From Lysobacterales bacterium (GTDB taxonomy: Bacteria > Pseudomonadota > Gammaproteobacteria > Xanthomonadales > Rhodanobacteraceae), in the NCBI GenBank assembly GCA_016707485.1, contig JADJHN010000001.1, positions 992,001 to 1,056,000 of the forward strand: a stretch of 64,000 bases of DNA. Reading direction: 5' to 3'. Under the pieces are notes generated by a model that worked only from the letters and a program-made list of their open reading frames with translations, made no database searches and was not told where the DNA came from. The position numbers and the translations under genes were made by a program. Below are positions 36,032 to 45,758 of this stretch, one piece after another; position 1 is the stretch's first letter; every line of letters starts with the position of its first letter.

Positions 36032-36928
36032 CTACGCATGCGTTGGACCTTCGATCACCGTGGAGGCGTCTACCTGCAAGGTCGCGTGTTCGATATCAAA
36101 TGCTGCTGTCAACGCCGTCGCCAACGACTGCCGCACCGCATCCGGCGGTTGCGTTTCGTCGGTAAGGATGATGTGCGCAGTCAATACGGGTTCCTTTGAC
36201 CCGAGCGCCCAGACGTGCAGGTCGTGAACCTTTGCGACCCCGGGATGCGCCAACAACATGTCGCGAACTCTGTCCAGGTCAAGACCTGCAGGTACGCCTT
36301 GCATCAACACCTGGCCCGCCTCGCGCAACAGCGTCCATGTGCGCGGCAGAACCCACAGGCCGATCAGCACGGCAATGATTGGATCTACCAACGTCCAGCC
36401 GGTGGTCATGATTACCACCGCGCCGATGATGACGCCTACCGACCCGAGCATGTCGGCCCAGACTTCAAGATACGCGCCTTTGACGTTGAGGCTTTCGCCG
36501 CTGCCGGCCTTGAGCAGGCGCATTGAAATCAGGTTGACCAGCAAACCCAGTGCGGCGATCACCAGCATGCCCGTCGAGGCAACTTCCGTTGGCTCGCGAA
36601 AACGCCCCACCGCCTCCCACAGGATGTAACCCGCGACCAAGAACAGCATGCCGCCGTTGATCATCGCGCCGATCGCTTCCATGCGAGCAAAGCCATAGGT
36701 TCGCTTGGCATCCGGCGGGCGCCGACTCATGCGCACGGCGAACAAGGAGATGCCGAGCGCAAGCGCGTCCGTGCCCATGTGCGCAGCATCGGACAACAAC
36801 GCCAGGCTGTTGGTAAGGATGCCACCAACGATCTCGGCGACGAGAAAGACGGCCGTCATACCGAAAGCCCACCAAAGTGGCTTCTCATGTTTCATTTCGC
36901 TTATGCCGTGGTCGTATCCTGCGCTCAT
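36032..36928 (-). CDS. Cation diffusion facilitator (ZitB/CzcD-like)
   Basis: The start at 36928 (MSAGYDHGISEMKHEKPLWWAF) gives 298 aa. It has six predicted helices with the metal-site motifs SLALLSDAAHMGTDALALG in helix 2 and AYLEVWADMLGSVGVI in helix 5, then a cytoplasmic domain with VHDLHVWALGSKEPVLTAHI. It lacks the long His loop of DmeF. It exports Zn/Cd/Co by proton exchange and lies between the P-II-like gene and the ATPase on the same strand, so it is probably in the czc operon. Confidence 0.9.
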   Translation of the reverse strand: MSAGYDHGISEMKHEKPLWWAFGMTAVFLVAEIVGGILTNSLALLSDAAHMGTDALALGISLFAVRMSRRPPDAKRTYGFARMEAIGAMINGGMLFLVAGYILWEAVGRFREPTEVASTGMLVIAALGLLVNLISMRLLKAGSGESLNVKGAYLEVWADMLGSVGVIIGAVVIMTTGWTLVDPIIAVLIGLWVLPRTWTLLREAGQVLMQGVPAGLDLDRVRDMLLAHPGVAKVHDLHVWALGSKEPVLTAHIILTDETQPPDAVRQSLATALTAAFDIEHATLQVDASTVIEGPTHA

Positions 36929-37008
36929 ATTTTCTGTCTCCACGCACATCTGAGAATTTGCCGGCACCTGCAGGCACAAGACCCGCAGGCACCGACATCC
37001 GTTTGGCG

Positions 37009-37329
37009 CTAGTCGAGATCGCCAATTGCAAAGGACTGCTCGACGGAGGCGACATAGACCCAACCGGCCTCACGGCGTCCTGTTCGACCGACGCGACGGA
37101 ATATCTCCACCGCTCGATCGACCTCATCGTCCTCACAAAACAATTCCATTTGCATTTCGCTGATGACACGGTCGCCAAAATCGATCGAGTATTCCTGTTC
37201 GCGCGCGCTGATCGCGCGCAACAAGCCTTTGACGTCGAACAGACTCAGCTTCCGGAACCCCGCTTCCTCCAGAGAATGGATAAGGTCGGGCACGCGATTC
37301 TTGTGCACGAATGCCTTGATCTGTTTCAT
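37009..37329 (-). CDS. P-II-like protein of the heavy-metal operon
   Basis: 106 aa: MKQIKAFVHKNRVPDLIHSLEEAGFRKLSLFDVKGLL opens a P-II/GlnB-like ferredoxin fold; the T-loop region is altered (AREQEYSIDFGDRV), and the B-loop region reads RRVGRTGRREAGWVYV. The uridylylated Tyr of GlnB is not evident. Small P-II relatives are common next to czcA; they may sense metal or nucleotide and modulate efflux. It overlaps the czcA stop by 4 bp. Confidence 0.8.
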   Translation of the reverse strand: MKQIKAFVHKNRVPDLIHSLEEAGFRKLSLFDVKGLLRAISAREQEYSIDFGDRVISEMQMELFCEDDEVDRAVEIFRRVGRTGRREAGWVYVASVEQSFAIGDLD

Positions 37330-40300
37330 GACGCAGCCTCCTGTGTTCGTGACTCGAGCATTTTTCGCTCTGCGCGGTTTTCCATCCATTCGTAGAGAAC
37401 CGGAAGCAAGATCAGCGTGAGCAAGGTCGAGGTGATCAGGCCTCCGACCACCACCGTGGCCAGGGGGCGTTGGGTTTCCGCGCCGACACCACTGGAAAGC
37501 AGCATGGGCACCAACCCGAGTATCGCGACGCTCGCGGTCATCAACACCGGTCGCAGGCGCAATGCCGTTCCCCGCGTTACCGCGTCACGCGGGCTGAGTC
37601 CCTTTTCGCGCAGCTCGTTGAGAAAGCTCACCAGCACGATGCCGTTGAGCATGGCCACACCAAAGACCGCAATGAAGCCGATCGCCGACGGCACCGATAG
37701 ATACTGACCGGTAACGAACAATGCGAGCAGACCACCAATCGTGGCGAACGGAACGTTGGCCAGGATGAGAACGGCATACTTCACCGAGTTGAAGGCGGTA
37801 TAGAGCAGCACGAAGATGAAGAAGATCGTGACCGGTACGATCAACGCAAGCTTGGCCAGCGCACGCTGCTGATTTTCGAACGCCCCGCCCCACTCGATCC
37901 AGTATCCGGACGGCAACGTCACCTGCTTCTGTATCGCCGCTTCCGCATCCTTGACGAAACCGTCCACATCGCGACCGCGTACATCCATCTGGATCACGGC
38001 GTAGCGCTGCAGCTGCTCACGGCGCACGAAGGAGTAACCCTCCGCCACGCTGACATCGGCGACCTCGGACAGCGCGACCAGGGCACCGGTGGCCGTCCGC
38101 AAGGGAATCTTGCGCAGGGCTTCCACAGAATCGCGCGTCACATCGCTGAGCCGCACCGCAATGTCGAATCGCCGAACGCCATCGAGCAGGACGCTCACCG
38201 GTTCGCCACCCAAGCCGTTGCGGACGATGGTCAACACGTCCTCGGCATTCATGCCATGGCGGGCGAGCTCGTCACGATCGACCTGGATACGGATTTGGGG
38301 TTTACCCACATTCGCCTCCAGGGACAGATCAGCAACTCCTTGCACGCCAGCGAGCACGCCCTTCAACTGTCCGCTGATCTGATCAAGTTGCTGCAGGTCT
38401 TCACCGTAAAGTTTGAGTGCCAGGGTCGCTCGCACGCCGGAGATCAACTCTTCCACCCGCATCTGGATCGGTTGGGTGTAGCCGGGCACGACGTTGGGGA
38501 CCACCTCCTCAAGCGTTTCCTGCATGGCCTCTTCGAGCTGCTTGATGTTGCGTCCGCTTCTCCACTCTTCCTGCGGCTTGAGCGCCGTGTAGATTTCCAT
38601 GTAGTTGACGTCGGCGGTCTCGCCCTTTTCTGCACGACCGATCATCGCCAGTGTCGTCTCGACCTCCGGAAACTTCTTGAACGCCTCGGCGATTGTGTTG
38701 CTGGTCTTGATGGACTCGTTGAGCGAGGTGGAGGGAATTCCCGTCACCCGCCACATAATCGAGCCTTCCTGCAACTGCGGCATGAACTCCTTGCCCAGAA
38801 ACGGAAACAGCGCAAGGCTTGCCACCAGCGCAAGCATCGCGCTGGCGACCACAACACGCTTGTTTGCAAGCGCCCTGGCTAACACCGGTTGATAGCCGCG
38901 CTTGATGCGCGCCACCAGCCAGGTGTCCCGCTCTGGTTTGGGCTTGAGGATCATGGAGGCCAGGACGGGAATCAGGGTCAGACTCAGGATCATCGAACCG
39001 GCCATGGCGAAGGCGATATTAAAGGCCATCGGCTTGAACATCTTGCCTTCGAGACCTTCCAGTGCGAACAGCGGCAGGAATACGACGATGATGATCGTGA
39101 TGGCAAAGCTGATCGGGTTGGCCACTTCACGAGCCGCCGCCAGCACGGCCGAGGTGCGGTTGACCTTCTCGCCGTGTTCAAGACGCTCGGCCATGATGCG
39201 AAACGCATTCTCGACCATGACCACGGCGCCATCGACCATCATGCCAATACCGATGGCCAAACCGGCCAGTGACATCAGGTTGGCCGACAAACCCGCTTCG
39301 CCCATGCCGATGAACGCAATCAGCATGGCCAGCGGCAAGGTCACGATAACGACCAGCGCCGAGCGCAATTCGCCAAGGAAAAGAAACAGGACGATGGCAA
39401 CGAGAATCGATCCCTCGATCAACGCCCTGACTGCGGTTCCTACGGCCTTGTTGACCAGGTCGGTACGCTCGTAGATGGGTTTGAGCACCATGGTCTTGGG
39501 CAAGGCATCGCGGACGACATCGAGCTTGCCCTTGACCGCTTCAACGACGGCCTTGGCGTTCTCGCCGATACGCGCCAACGCCATGCCGAGCACGACCTCT
39601 TCGCCGTCACGCGTCACCGCACCAAATCGAGGCGCAGGTGCTTCGACCACGGTGGCGACATCGCGAAGATAGACGGGAACGCCGTCCTCGGCTTTCAGCA
39701 CGATGGCGCCGATATCGGCGGTTGATTTCAAGAGCCCCAGACCGCGCACGAGGAACTGCTCGCGTCCGACATCCATGACATTGCCGCCGACCTGGCCATT
39801 GTTGGCCGGAATCGCGTTGATCACATCGGCGAAACCGAGGCCACGGGCATAAAGCCGTTGTGGATCAATCAGGACCTGATATTCACGCTCACCACCGCCC
39901 CAGGAGGTGACGTCATCCACGCCCGGCGCGGTGCGCAATACGAGTCGTACCATCCATTCCTGCCAGGTGCGCAGGTCCATGTCGGTCACCTCGTCCTTGC
40001 TGACCCCTTTTGCGCGCTCCACGGTGTACCAGAACACCTGGCCCAAGCCAGAGGTGTTCGGCCCCATGCCCGGCTTGCCGTAACCGGCAGGCAGGCGATC
40101 GCCGATCTCCTGCAGGCGTTCGTTGACCAGTTGGCGGGCAAAATAGATGTCCATGTCATCTTCGAAATAGACCGCGACATAGGACAAGCCGAACAGGCTG
40201 ACCGAGCGGATTTCCTGCACCTTGGGCAGGCCGGCGAGCGCCGATTCAATCGGCGTGGTCAGCAGCAGCTCGACATCTTCCGCGGCGAGGCCTGGTGATT

Positions 40301-40454
40301 CGGTGTACACGTTGACTTGCGCTGGCGTGACATCCGGGAATGCATCGATCGGCACATCGCGCACGGCGCGCAGGCCGAGAAAGGCGATGACGGCAAAGCT
40401 GATCAATACGAGAAACTTGTAGCGCAGGGAGAGTTCGACCAAACGGTTCAGCAT
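37326..40454 (-). CDS. czcA: Heavy-metal efflux RND pump CzcA
   Basis: 1042 aa, normal for HME-RND proteins. It starts MLNRLVELSLRYKFLVLISFAVIAFLG. Twelve helices in two halves; family motifs include VPIDAFPDVTPAQVNVYTE, TSGLGQVFWYTVE, and the helix-4 segment MMVDGAVVMVENAF, then GKEFMPQLQEGSIMWR at the start of the second half. It forms the inner-membrane part of a Co/Zn/Cd tripartite exporter with CzcB and CzcC encoded upstream. Confidence 0.94.
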   Translation of the reverse strand: MLNRLVELSLRYKFLVLISFAVIAFLGLRAVRDVPIDAFPDVTPAQVNVYTESPGLAAEDVELLLTTPIESALAGLPKVQEIRSVSLFGLSYVAVYFEDDMDIYFARQLVNERLQEIGDRLPAGYGKPGMGPNTSGLGQVFWYTVERAKGVSKDEVTDMDLRTWQEWMVRLVLRTAPGVDDVTSWGGGEREYQVLIDPQRLYARGLGFADVINAIPANNGQVGGNVMDVGREQFLVRGLGLLKSTADIGAIVLKAEDGVPVYLRDVATVVEAPAPRFGAVTRDGEEVVLGMALARIGENAKAVVEAVKGKLDVVRDALPKTMVLKPIYERTDLVNKAVGTAVRALIEGSILVAIVLFLFLGELRSALVVIVTLPLAMLIAFIGMGEAGLSANLMSLAGLAIGIGMMVDGAVVMVENAFRIMAERLEHGEKVNRTSAVLAAAREVANPISFAITIIIVVFLPLFALEGLEGKMFKPMAFNIAFAMAGSMILSLTLIPVLASMILKPKPERDTWLVARIKRGYQPVLARALANKRVVVASAMLALVASLALFPFLGKEFMPQLQEGSIMWRVTGIPSTSLNESIKTSNTIAEAFKKFPEVETTLAMIGRAEKGETADVNYMEIYTALKPQEEWRSGRNIKQLEEAMQETLEEVVPNVVPGYTQPIQMRVEELISGVRATLALKLYGEDLQQLDQISGQLKGVLAGVQGVADLSLEANVGKPQIRIQVDRDELARHGMNAEDVLTIVRNGLGGEPVSVLLDGVRRFDIAVRLSDVTRDSVEALRKIPLRTATGALVALSEVADVSVAEGYSFVRREQLQRYAVIQMDVRGRDVDGFVKDAEAAIQKQVTLPSGYWIEWGGAFENQQRALAKLALIVPVTIFFIFVLLYTAFNSVKYAVLILANVPFATIGGLLALFVTGQYLSVPSAIGFIAVFGVAMLNGIVLVSFLNELREKGLSPRDAVTRGTALRLRPVLMTASVAILGLVPMLLSSGVGAETQRPLATVVVGGLITSTLLTLILLPVLYEWMENRAERKMLESRTQEAAS

Positions 40455-40484
40455 GGCGCACCTCCTGATTCCCGAGGAATGCGA

Positions 40485-41687
40485 TCAATGCCCATGACCT
40501 TCTCCCAACTGCGCTTTGAGCATCTGCGATTTCACAGTGAAGACACCGGCGACAACGACGACATCGCCCGCGTTGAGACCCTCCTTGATGACGGTGTGAT
40601 CGCCGATGACCTCACCCGTTCGAACAGGAACAGGTAGCAACGCGTTGTCTTTGGCGTCGCGTCGGAACACCACGGTTTCGCCATCGATCTGGACCAGTGC
40701 GCTGGTTGGCACGGCCAATCGGGTAGCCGTTTGGGATGCCACGTTTGCGCTTGAGGTTGTCTCGAAATACACATCGACGTAGTCGCCGCTGTGCAAGCGG
40801 TCATCCGGGTTGGGTACTTCGACCCTGACCGTCGCGTTGCGCGTGGCCTCCGAGGTGCGATGCGCATTGCGCATGACCGTACCTGCAATCCGACGGCCAC
40901 CCGAAATAATGACGGCGGGTGTCCCGGCTTTGACGTGCGAAGCGGATTCCGATGGCAGCTTGGCGTCAACCCACACGGTGGATTCGTCGACCAGGCGGAA
41001 CAGCGTCTTACCCGGCTCGATGCGCTGACCGACCACAAAATCATCCTCGGTCAGACGGCCCGCGTGAGGCGCGTCCAGGGTGAACTCGCCATTGCTGCGG
41101 CCGTCCGCCGAGCCCGACAATCCGTACGCGCGGGCAGTGGCCCTGGCGCGATCAAGGGCGACCTTGGCTTCCTTGATTCGACGCCCAGACACCGCTTCGC
41201 GGCCCAACGCGGAGACGCGTCGCCATTCCTCCTCGGCAATGCGCAAGTCGGCTTGTGCGTTGGCCACTTCGACGCTGGACAAGGTGACCAGCTGGGCACC
41301 GGCTTGTACCTCATCGCCTATCCGGGCATGTCGCCGGATGACCAGCGATTCGACCCGGGGAGTAATCAAGGATGTGCCATAAGCGTTGTCGACGACTTCG
41401 CCGGGGGCGCGCAGTTCCTCACTGAGCTGGGAAGGTACAAGCGTCTGCAATTCAATGCCGGCGGCGGCAAGCGCCGCGTCGTCCATCACCACGCGCTGTT
41501 CGGATTCGCCTTCATCTGCATGGTCGGCGCCGCCTTCCTGGTGGGCGGGTTCGGACTTGGATTGAGCCTTGTCAACACCAACATTGCCCTGCTCGGTTGA
41601 TTGTGAACAGGCCGATAGCGCCGCGGCGAGCGCTGTGAAAACCAACAGGGAAAATAGGGATCGAACGATCATGGGAGCGATTCTCAT
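40485..41687 (-). CDS. czcB: Heavy-metal efflux membrane-fusion protein CzcB
   Basis: 400 aa with a lipoprotein signal (SLLVFTALAAALSAC). A short acidic/His segment (EPAHQEGGADHADEGESEQ) may bind metal. The HlyD-type barrel-sandwich, hairpin and beta-barrel follow (LITPRVESLVIRRHARIGDEVQAGAQLVTLSSVEVANAQADL; GRLTEDDFVVGQRIEPGKTLFRL). It overlaps czcC by 4 bp and lies 30 bp before czcA. Confidence 0.92.
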   Translation of the reverse strand: MRIAPMIVRSLFSLLVFTALAAALSACSQSTEQGNVGVDKAQSKSEPAHQEGGADHADEGESEQRVVMDDAALAAAGIELQTLVPSQLSEELRAPGEVVDNAYGTSLITPRVESLVIRRHARIGDEVQAGAQLVTLSSVEVANAQADLRIAEEEWRRVSALGREAVSGRRIKEAKVALDRARATARAYGLSGSADGRSNGEFTLDAPHAGRLTEDDFVVGQRIEPGKTLFRLVDESTVWVDAKLPSESASHVKAGTPAVIISGGRRIAGTVMRNAHRTSEATRNATVRVEVPNPDDRLHSGDYVDVYFETTSSANVASQTATRLAVPTSALVQIDGETVVFRRDAKDNALLPVPVRTGEVIGDHTVIKEGLNAGDVVVVAGVFTVKSQMLKAQLGEGHGH

Positions 41688-42967
41688 GGGGTGCCCTCCA
41701 GACCAGACCAGCGTTCGAGCTGTCCGGTCGCGGCAAGATATTCAACGAAGCTGCGCCAGACGCGCGCTTCAAGTTCGGCGCCGGCAAGCGCGGTGTCCAA
41801 AGTTTGTCTGAGCTGCAACAGGTAGTCAGCCGTCGACAACTCACCTTGCTTCCAGAGTCGCTCAAGCAGACCTGCCCGGAGCTCGACGTCAGTGCCACGA
41901 CTGGCCTGCCATCGGGACCAGGCCGTGCGGGAAGAATCGTAGGTTGTGATGGCGCGCCGACGCTCAGTGTCGAGTTGCAAGACGACACGCTCAACTTCAG
42001 CGTCTGCGGCGTCTGCGTCCGCTTGCGCAGCAACCACCTCCGCGCCGAAGGAATTGCGCACAAACAGGGGTACGCTAAGCCTCACACCGATCACGTTGTC
42101 GCGAAAGCTGCCGTAGTCGATACGTCCCCCATTGATGCCGACCGTTGGATCAGCGACTCGGTTCTGCCGAGCTACCAAGACTTCACGCGCAAGGGCTTTC
42201 GCAGTCGCCTGAGCTACTTGCCAATCAGGTAGTTCCTCGGGATCGCCTTTTTGGTATGCAATGGGGGCTGGCAGTTCGCTGGTCGGGAGCGACTGACCCG
42301 TTGCAGGATTGATGGCGCCCCCAACCTCACGAAAGCGTGCTTCAGCATCGGTCTGTTCTGCCAGCAATTGCGATTGTTGAAGACGCGCCTCTTCGCTGGC
42401 CAGGGATGCCAGATCCTTGTCCAGTCCCGAGATGTCATCCGCCGCGTACTGTCTCTCCGCGAGATCCGCAAATCGGGCGACCAGCCGCAATCTCCGATCA
42501 CCTATTTCCACGCGCTGGGTAGCGGCCAGATAATCTGCCCAACCCTCGAACCACTGCTGAGTGAATTCCCGGCGAACTACGCGCGCTTCCGCTGTTGCCT
42601 GATCGACGCGAGCCTCGGCAGCGTCATGGCGGAATCGACGCTTGCCACTCAGATCGAGAGTCAGATTTACCCCGGCGACGGCAGAGCGATCCGGACCTTC
42701 CCTGTCAAGAAGTACTTCGAGCTCGGGGTTGTAGAGGGGTTTCGAGGCCGCATCAAGCCGGGCATTGGCTGCCGCTATCAGCGCTTCATTGATGCGGTAG
42801 CTCGGGTGCTGTTGCCACGCGCCCTGCACTGCCTGGCGAATTTCCGGCGGCGCAAGAGTGGGAGGGATCTCGGCGGAATGCGCCAGAATGGGCCAGTAGA
42901 TGACACAGGAAACAGCCACGGTTAGACGCACGAGCGTGCATCGTCGCGGCAGACGGAAAGGGAACAT
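41684..42967 (-). CDS. czcC: Heavy-metal efflux outer-membrane protein CzcC
   Basis: 427 aa with a signal peptide (LTVAVSCVIYWPILAHSA) and two TolC/OEP repeats: EIRQAVQGAWQQHPSYRINEALIAAANARLDAASKPLYNPEL in the first and GVRLSVPLFVRNSFGAEVVAAQADADAADAE in the second. It forms the outer-membrane channel of the CzcCBA exporter. Confidence 0.9.
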   Translation of the reverse strand: MFPFRLPRRCTLVRLTVAVSCVIYWPILAHSAEIPPTLAPPEIRQAVQGAWQQHPSYRINEALIAAANARLDAASKPLYNPELEVLLDREGPDRSAVAGVNLTLDLSGKRRFRHDAAEARVDQATAEARVVRREFTQQWFEGWADYLAATQRVEIGDRRLRLVARFADLAERQYAADDISGLDKDLASLASEEARLQQSQLLAEQTDAEARFREVGGAINPATGQSLPTSELPAPIAYQKGDPEELPDWQVAQATAKALAREVLVARQNRVADPTVGINGGRIDYGSFRDNVIGVRLSVPLFVRNSFGAEVVAAQADADAADAEVERVVLQLDTERRRAITTYDSSRTAWSRWQASRGTDVELRAGLLERLWKQGELSTADYLLQLRQTLDTALAGAELEARVWRSFVEYLAATGQLERWSGLEGTP

Positions 42968-43031
42968 CTGGTAATCCTCTGAATGAAATTCATCCCTTGG
43001 CAGTCAGAGCCAAAGGGCGGCTTTGATTCAT

Positions 43032-43412
43032 TCAGACGATTGGTGGGCGCAATTCCTTGGGTAGGATGATGTGTTGGGTCGGCGCAACGGTCCAGGCACT
43101 CACCACTCGGGCTTGAGGCGGCTTGGGCGAATCGACAACGGGCATGATGGCGATAGTCTGATGACAGCCGCAATGTTCGCATGGCCCGTCAAGATCGAAG
43201 GGATTCCCCCCAGGATCATTGCCCGGCGCCTTATCAACCGAGGCCAGTGCCGCCGAGGAACCAACGGCTCCACTGGAAACATCAAGTATGTCGTGTGCCG
43301 TGCAGGTGACAACTACACCGATCTTGAGCGCAAACACCAAGACCATAAACATCGCCAACCGCGAAGATCGGCGAAGTCGAGCTAGAAACGTGGCGGAAGA
43401 CTTGGCGGGCAT
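43032..43412 (-). CDS. CzcI-like small metal-binding leader protein
   Basis: 126 aa: a basic N-terminus, one hydrophobic segment (LAMFMVLVFALKIGVVVTCTAHDI), then a short periplasmic part with a CEHCGCHQ cluster and a Pro-rich tail. It precedes czcC on the same strand by 64 bp, the place of czcI in czcICBA operons. CzcI-type proteins are thought to tune efflux or sensing. Sequence recognition is weak; position is the main argument. The 208-bp stretch 43413-43620 after dmeF holds no gene. Confidence 0.55.
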   Translation of the reverse strand: MPAKSSATFLARLRRSSRLAMFMVLVFALKIGVVVTCTAHDILDVSSGAVGSSAALASVDKAPGNDPGGNPFDLDGPCEHCGCHQTIAIMPVVDSPKPPQARVVSAWTVAPTQHIILPKELRPPIV

Positions 43413-43620
43413 TCGAACAGCTTACCTAAGTATCGCAGCGTTATAAAATTGCATTGGCAGGCCGGACTTCCGGATGCGCGGCCAAATTGAACCAAAGATT
43501 TGCCTGCACGCAACCAAGACTCGTTGTGAAGTTGCCCATTCTGGTTCTATTCGTTGATAGGTCCCCGCCACAAGCTAATCGAATCAACAATGCATTTGGA
43601 TTGCCCGCTGTGGCGGACTC

Positions 43621-44577
43621 TTAGGCAGCGATGAGCCGCTTTACCTCGACGGTGACGTGGGCCAGTTCCGAATGAATGGCGAGTTGATCGCGAAAGTAGT
43701 CATCATCAACGTCTGCGCGCGTTACGACGCTGAGCACGCAAGCGAATTTGCCCTTGCCAACACGCCAGACATGCAGGTCGGTGATGATTGCTGTCGGGTC
43801 GCACTCCGCAATGACTTCGCGCACTTCTTCAACGACTGGCGCGTCCATTTCCGCATCAAGCAATACCTTGCCCGTGTCGCGAAGGAGGCCGATGGCCCAG
43901 ACGGTGACCAGGATCGAACCGACAATTCCCATAATCGGATCGAGCCATCGCGCACCCCACAACATGCCACCGACAAGAGCGATGATGGCGAATACCGATG
44001 TCGCCGCATCAGCGAGTACGTGCAGATAGGCCGAGCGCAGGTTCAGGTCATGGTGATGCGCGTGCCCGTGATCATGGCCGGCGTGATGCCCCGATCCATG
44101 CTCGTCACCATGGTTGTGATGACCTCGCAGCAACCAGGCACAGATCAGATTGACCGCGAGCCCCAGCACCGCCAGCACGATGGCTTGCGAGTAGTGAATC
44201 GGCAGCGGACTGATCAGGCGCTCGATTGACTGGAACGCCATCAGTGCGGCCACGCACAGCAACAAGATGGCACTGGTGTAACCACCGAGGATCTCGATCT
44301 TCCAGGTGCCGAAGGCGAATCGTCGATCCGCCGCGAAGCGGCGCGCACACGCATAAGCGAATACAGAAAGGCCCAAGGCCAGGGCATGTGAACTCATGTG
44401 CCAGCCATCGGCGAGCAAGGCCATCGAGTTGTAGATCCAGCCGCCACTGATTTCGACGACCATCATGACTATCGTCAGCCACATGGCCCGACCTGTGTTT
44501 CGTTCAGCCAGGGGATTGCCATCATCGAAGGCATGGGAATGTGTACGCGAGGCAGCGACGTCTTGAAGTGTCATCAT
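43621..44577 (-). CDS. dmeF: Cation diffusion facilitator DmeF (Co/Ni)
   Basis: 318 aa starting MMTLQDVAASRTHSHAFDDGNPLAERNT, typical of DmeF. The metal-site helices are SMALLADGWHMSSHALALG and AYLHVLADAATSVFAI. Between helices 4 and 5 is a long His-rich loop (HNHGDEHGSGHHAGHDHGHA followed by HHH) that binds Co or Ni. It is divergent from a CsoR/RcnR-type repressor with a clear operator between them. Confidence 0.92.
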   Translation of the reverse strand: MMTLQDVAASRTHSHAFDDGNPLAERNTGRAMWLTIVMMVVEISGGWIYNSMALLADGWHMSSHALALGLSVFAYACARRFAADRRFAFGTWKIEILGGYTSAILLLCVAALMAFQSIERLISPLPIHYSQAIVLAVLGLAVNLICAWLLRGHHNHGDEHGSGHHAGHDHGHAHHHDLNLRSAYLHVLADAATSVFAIIALVGGMLWGARWLDPIMGIVGSILVTVWAIGLLRDTGKVLLDAEMDAPVVEEVREVIAECDPTAIITDLHVWRVGKGKFACVLSVVTRADVDDDYFRDQLAIHSELAHVTVEVKRLIAA

Positions 44578-44594
44578 GGGCGACTCGTGTGAAT

Positions 44595-44611
44595 ATACCC
44601 CCCTAGGGTAT
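44595..44611. promoter_or_regulatory. RcnR/DmeR-type operator between dmeF and dmeR
   Basis: ATACCC-CCCTA-GGGTAT, a perfect 6-bp inverted repeat with a C-tract centre, in the 49-bp intergenic space. RcnR/CsoR-family repressors bind such G/C-tract sites flanked by inverted repeats. It would control both divergent genes. Confidence 0.75.
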
Positions 44612-44626
44612 TACAAGGAGCCACCC

Positions 44627-44899
44627 ATGTCGCATGTTGTCCTCAATCAATCGAAGCTGCTGGCGCGAACGCGGCGCATCAGCGGCCAACTCGCCGCGGT
44701 CGAAAAGGCGATTGCGGAAGGTGTTGATTGTGCCGCTGTCTTGACCCAGGTCGCCGCGGTGCGCGGCGCTGTCCAAGGACTTTTGCTGGAAGTGCTAAGT
44801 GAACATTTACGCGAGCATGTAGCAAACGAGCCCAGAGCAAAGCTTCGCGAGGAAGAAACGGCGAACGTCATCTCGCTCTTTAGGACGTTCATGAAGTGA
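44627..44899 (+). CDS. dmeR: CsoR/RcnR-family metal-responsive repressor (DmeR-like)
   Basis: The start at 44627 follows an AAGGAG ribosome-binding site. The 90-aa all-helical protein MSHVVLNQSKLLARTRRISGQLAAVEKAIAEG has Cys in GVDCAAVLTQVAAVRGAVQGLL and His in SEHLREHV, consistent with the RcnR/DmeR branch. Divergence from dmeF and the operator in between support the role as Co/Ni-responsive repressor. FrmR-type formaldehyde sensing is less likely in this context. Confidence 0.85.
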   Translation: MSHVVLNQSKLLARTRRISGQLAAVEKAIAEGVDCAAVLTQVAAVRGAVQGLLLEVLSEHLREHVANEPRAKLREEETANVISLFRTFMK

Positions 44900-44996
44900 A
44901 CTTGCTCGGCATATCGCACATGGCGCACGCACTACATCGTCGGCATGAAGCCCTATTCTGGTCTCCTTGCTGCGCAAGCCCCCGCGCTCACTCATT

Positions 44997-45758
44997 TCAT
45001 CGGCGCTTCCTTTTCATGAATTGTTCCGCGCTGTGTGCATCGAGTGAGCGGACAATTTGCCCAATCGCCCTTCCCCTGCGTTTGTAGTTTCGCCCCCAGA
45101 CGGATGCAAACAGCCCTTGCAGAATCAGACCGCCTTGCGGCCACGTGCCGCGCAGACGTCGAATGCTAGGGAGCATCCGATCCAGACCAATGTACTCGTG
45201 ACCGAGCTCGAGGGCTTCTGCAGTCAGTGTTCCCTTCTCGTAGCTCCAAATCTTTCCTACGTCGTGGAACAGGGCGTAGACAGTGGCGATTTCAAGATCA
45301 TCTCGATCGAGACTCTTGAGTTGCGAAACCGCCGTTGCGACTTCGAGTGAGTGGACGGCCAATCCACCGGGGTGTGCGTGGTGGTCGGCTATCGATGCGG
45401 GGCATGTCCAGAAGTAGCGGAACACATCCGTCAGTCTGAATACATCTGAGACATAGTCATGAAGTTCCCGGACTTGAAGGGAATCAACCAGGCTCTTTGT
45501 TCTGGCAACAATTCCATCGACCGGACAGAGCGAATTGGGCACAAGGGACAGCGCGTCAAGACTGTGGTCGGGGACCCAGTCCAGAAGAATCAGCTTTGTC
45601 TTGTCGCCTTCCTCTTGAAGCTCAAGAACTGTCGATCGACCAAGATGCACGCAGGTTGGATCGTCGAAATACCAGGGTTGCGTCCATGACGTTGCTTCAC
45701 GCGACAGCTGGGAGTTGGTCAATCGCACTCGCGCCGGCCCGTGTTTGTCTGCGCACAC
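44997..45758 (-). CDS. HD-domain protein, probably 5'-truncated (TraI_2/exoribonuclease-like)
   Basis: Up to 253 aa. The HD phosphohydrolase core is clear: HHAHPGGLAVHSLEVATAV (His, His) and TVYALFHDVGKIWSYEKGT (His-Asp), then LGHEYIGLDRML. An N-terminal region resembling an OB fold precedes it, as in YhaM-type exonucleases, and HD proteins of this kind also occur in TraI_2/MobH relaxase regions of ICEs. The 5' end runs straight into a TGATCA repeat (copy C), so the first residues are probably not native. Confidence 0.65.
   Translation of the reverse strand: MCADKHGPARVRLTNSQLSREATSWTQPWYFDDPTCVHLGRSTVLELQEEGDKTKLILLDWVPDHSLDALSLVPNSLCPVDGIVARTKSLVDSLQVRELHDYVSDVFRLTDVFRYFWTCPASIADHHAHPGGLAVHSLEVATAVSQLKSLDRDDLEIATVYALFHDVGKIWSYEKGTLTAEALELGHEYIGLDRMLPSIRRLRGTWPQGGLILQGLFASVWGRNYKRRGRAIGQIVRSLDAHSAEQFMKRKRR

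Noticed and set aside
44997..45758. HD gene as proof of a conjugative (MobH) system
   Set aside because: No relaxase catalytic domain, type IV secretion or coupling protein genes occur in the island; HD proteins of this type also occur alone.
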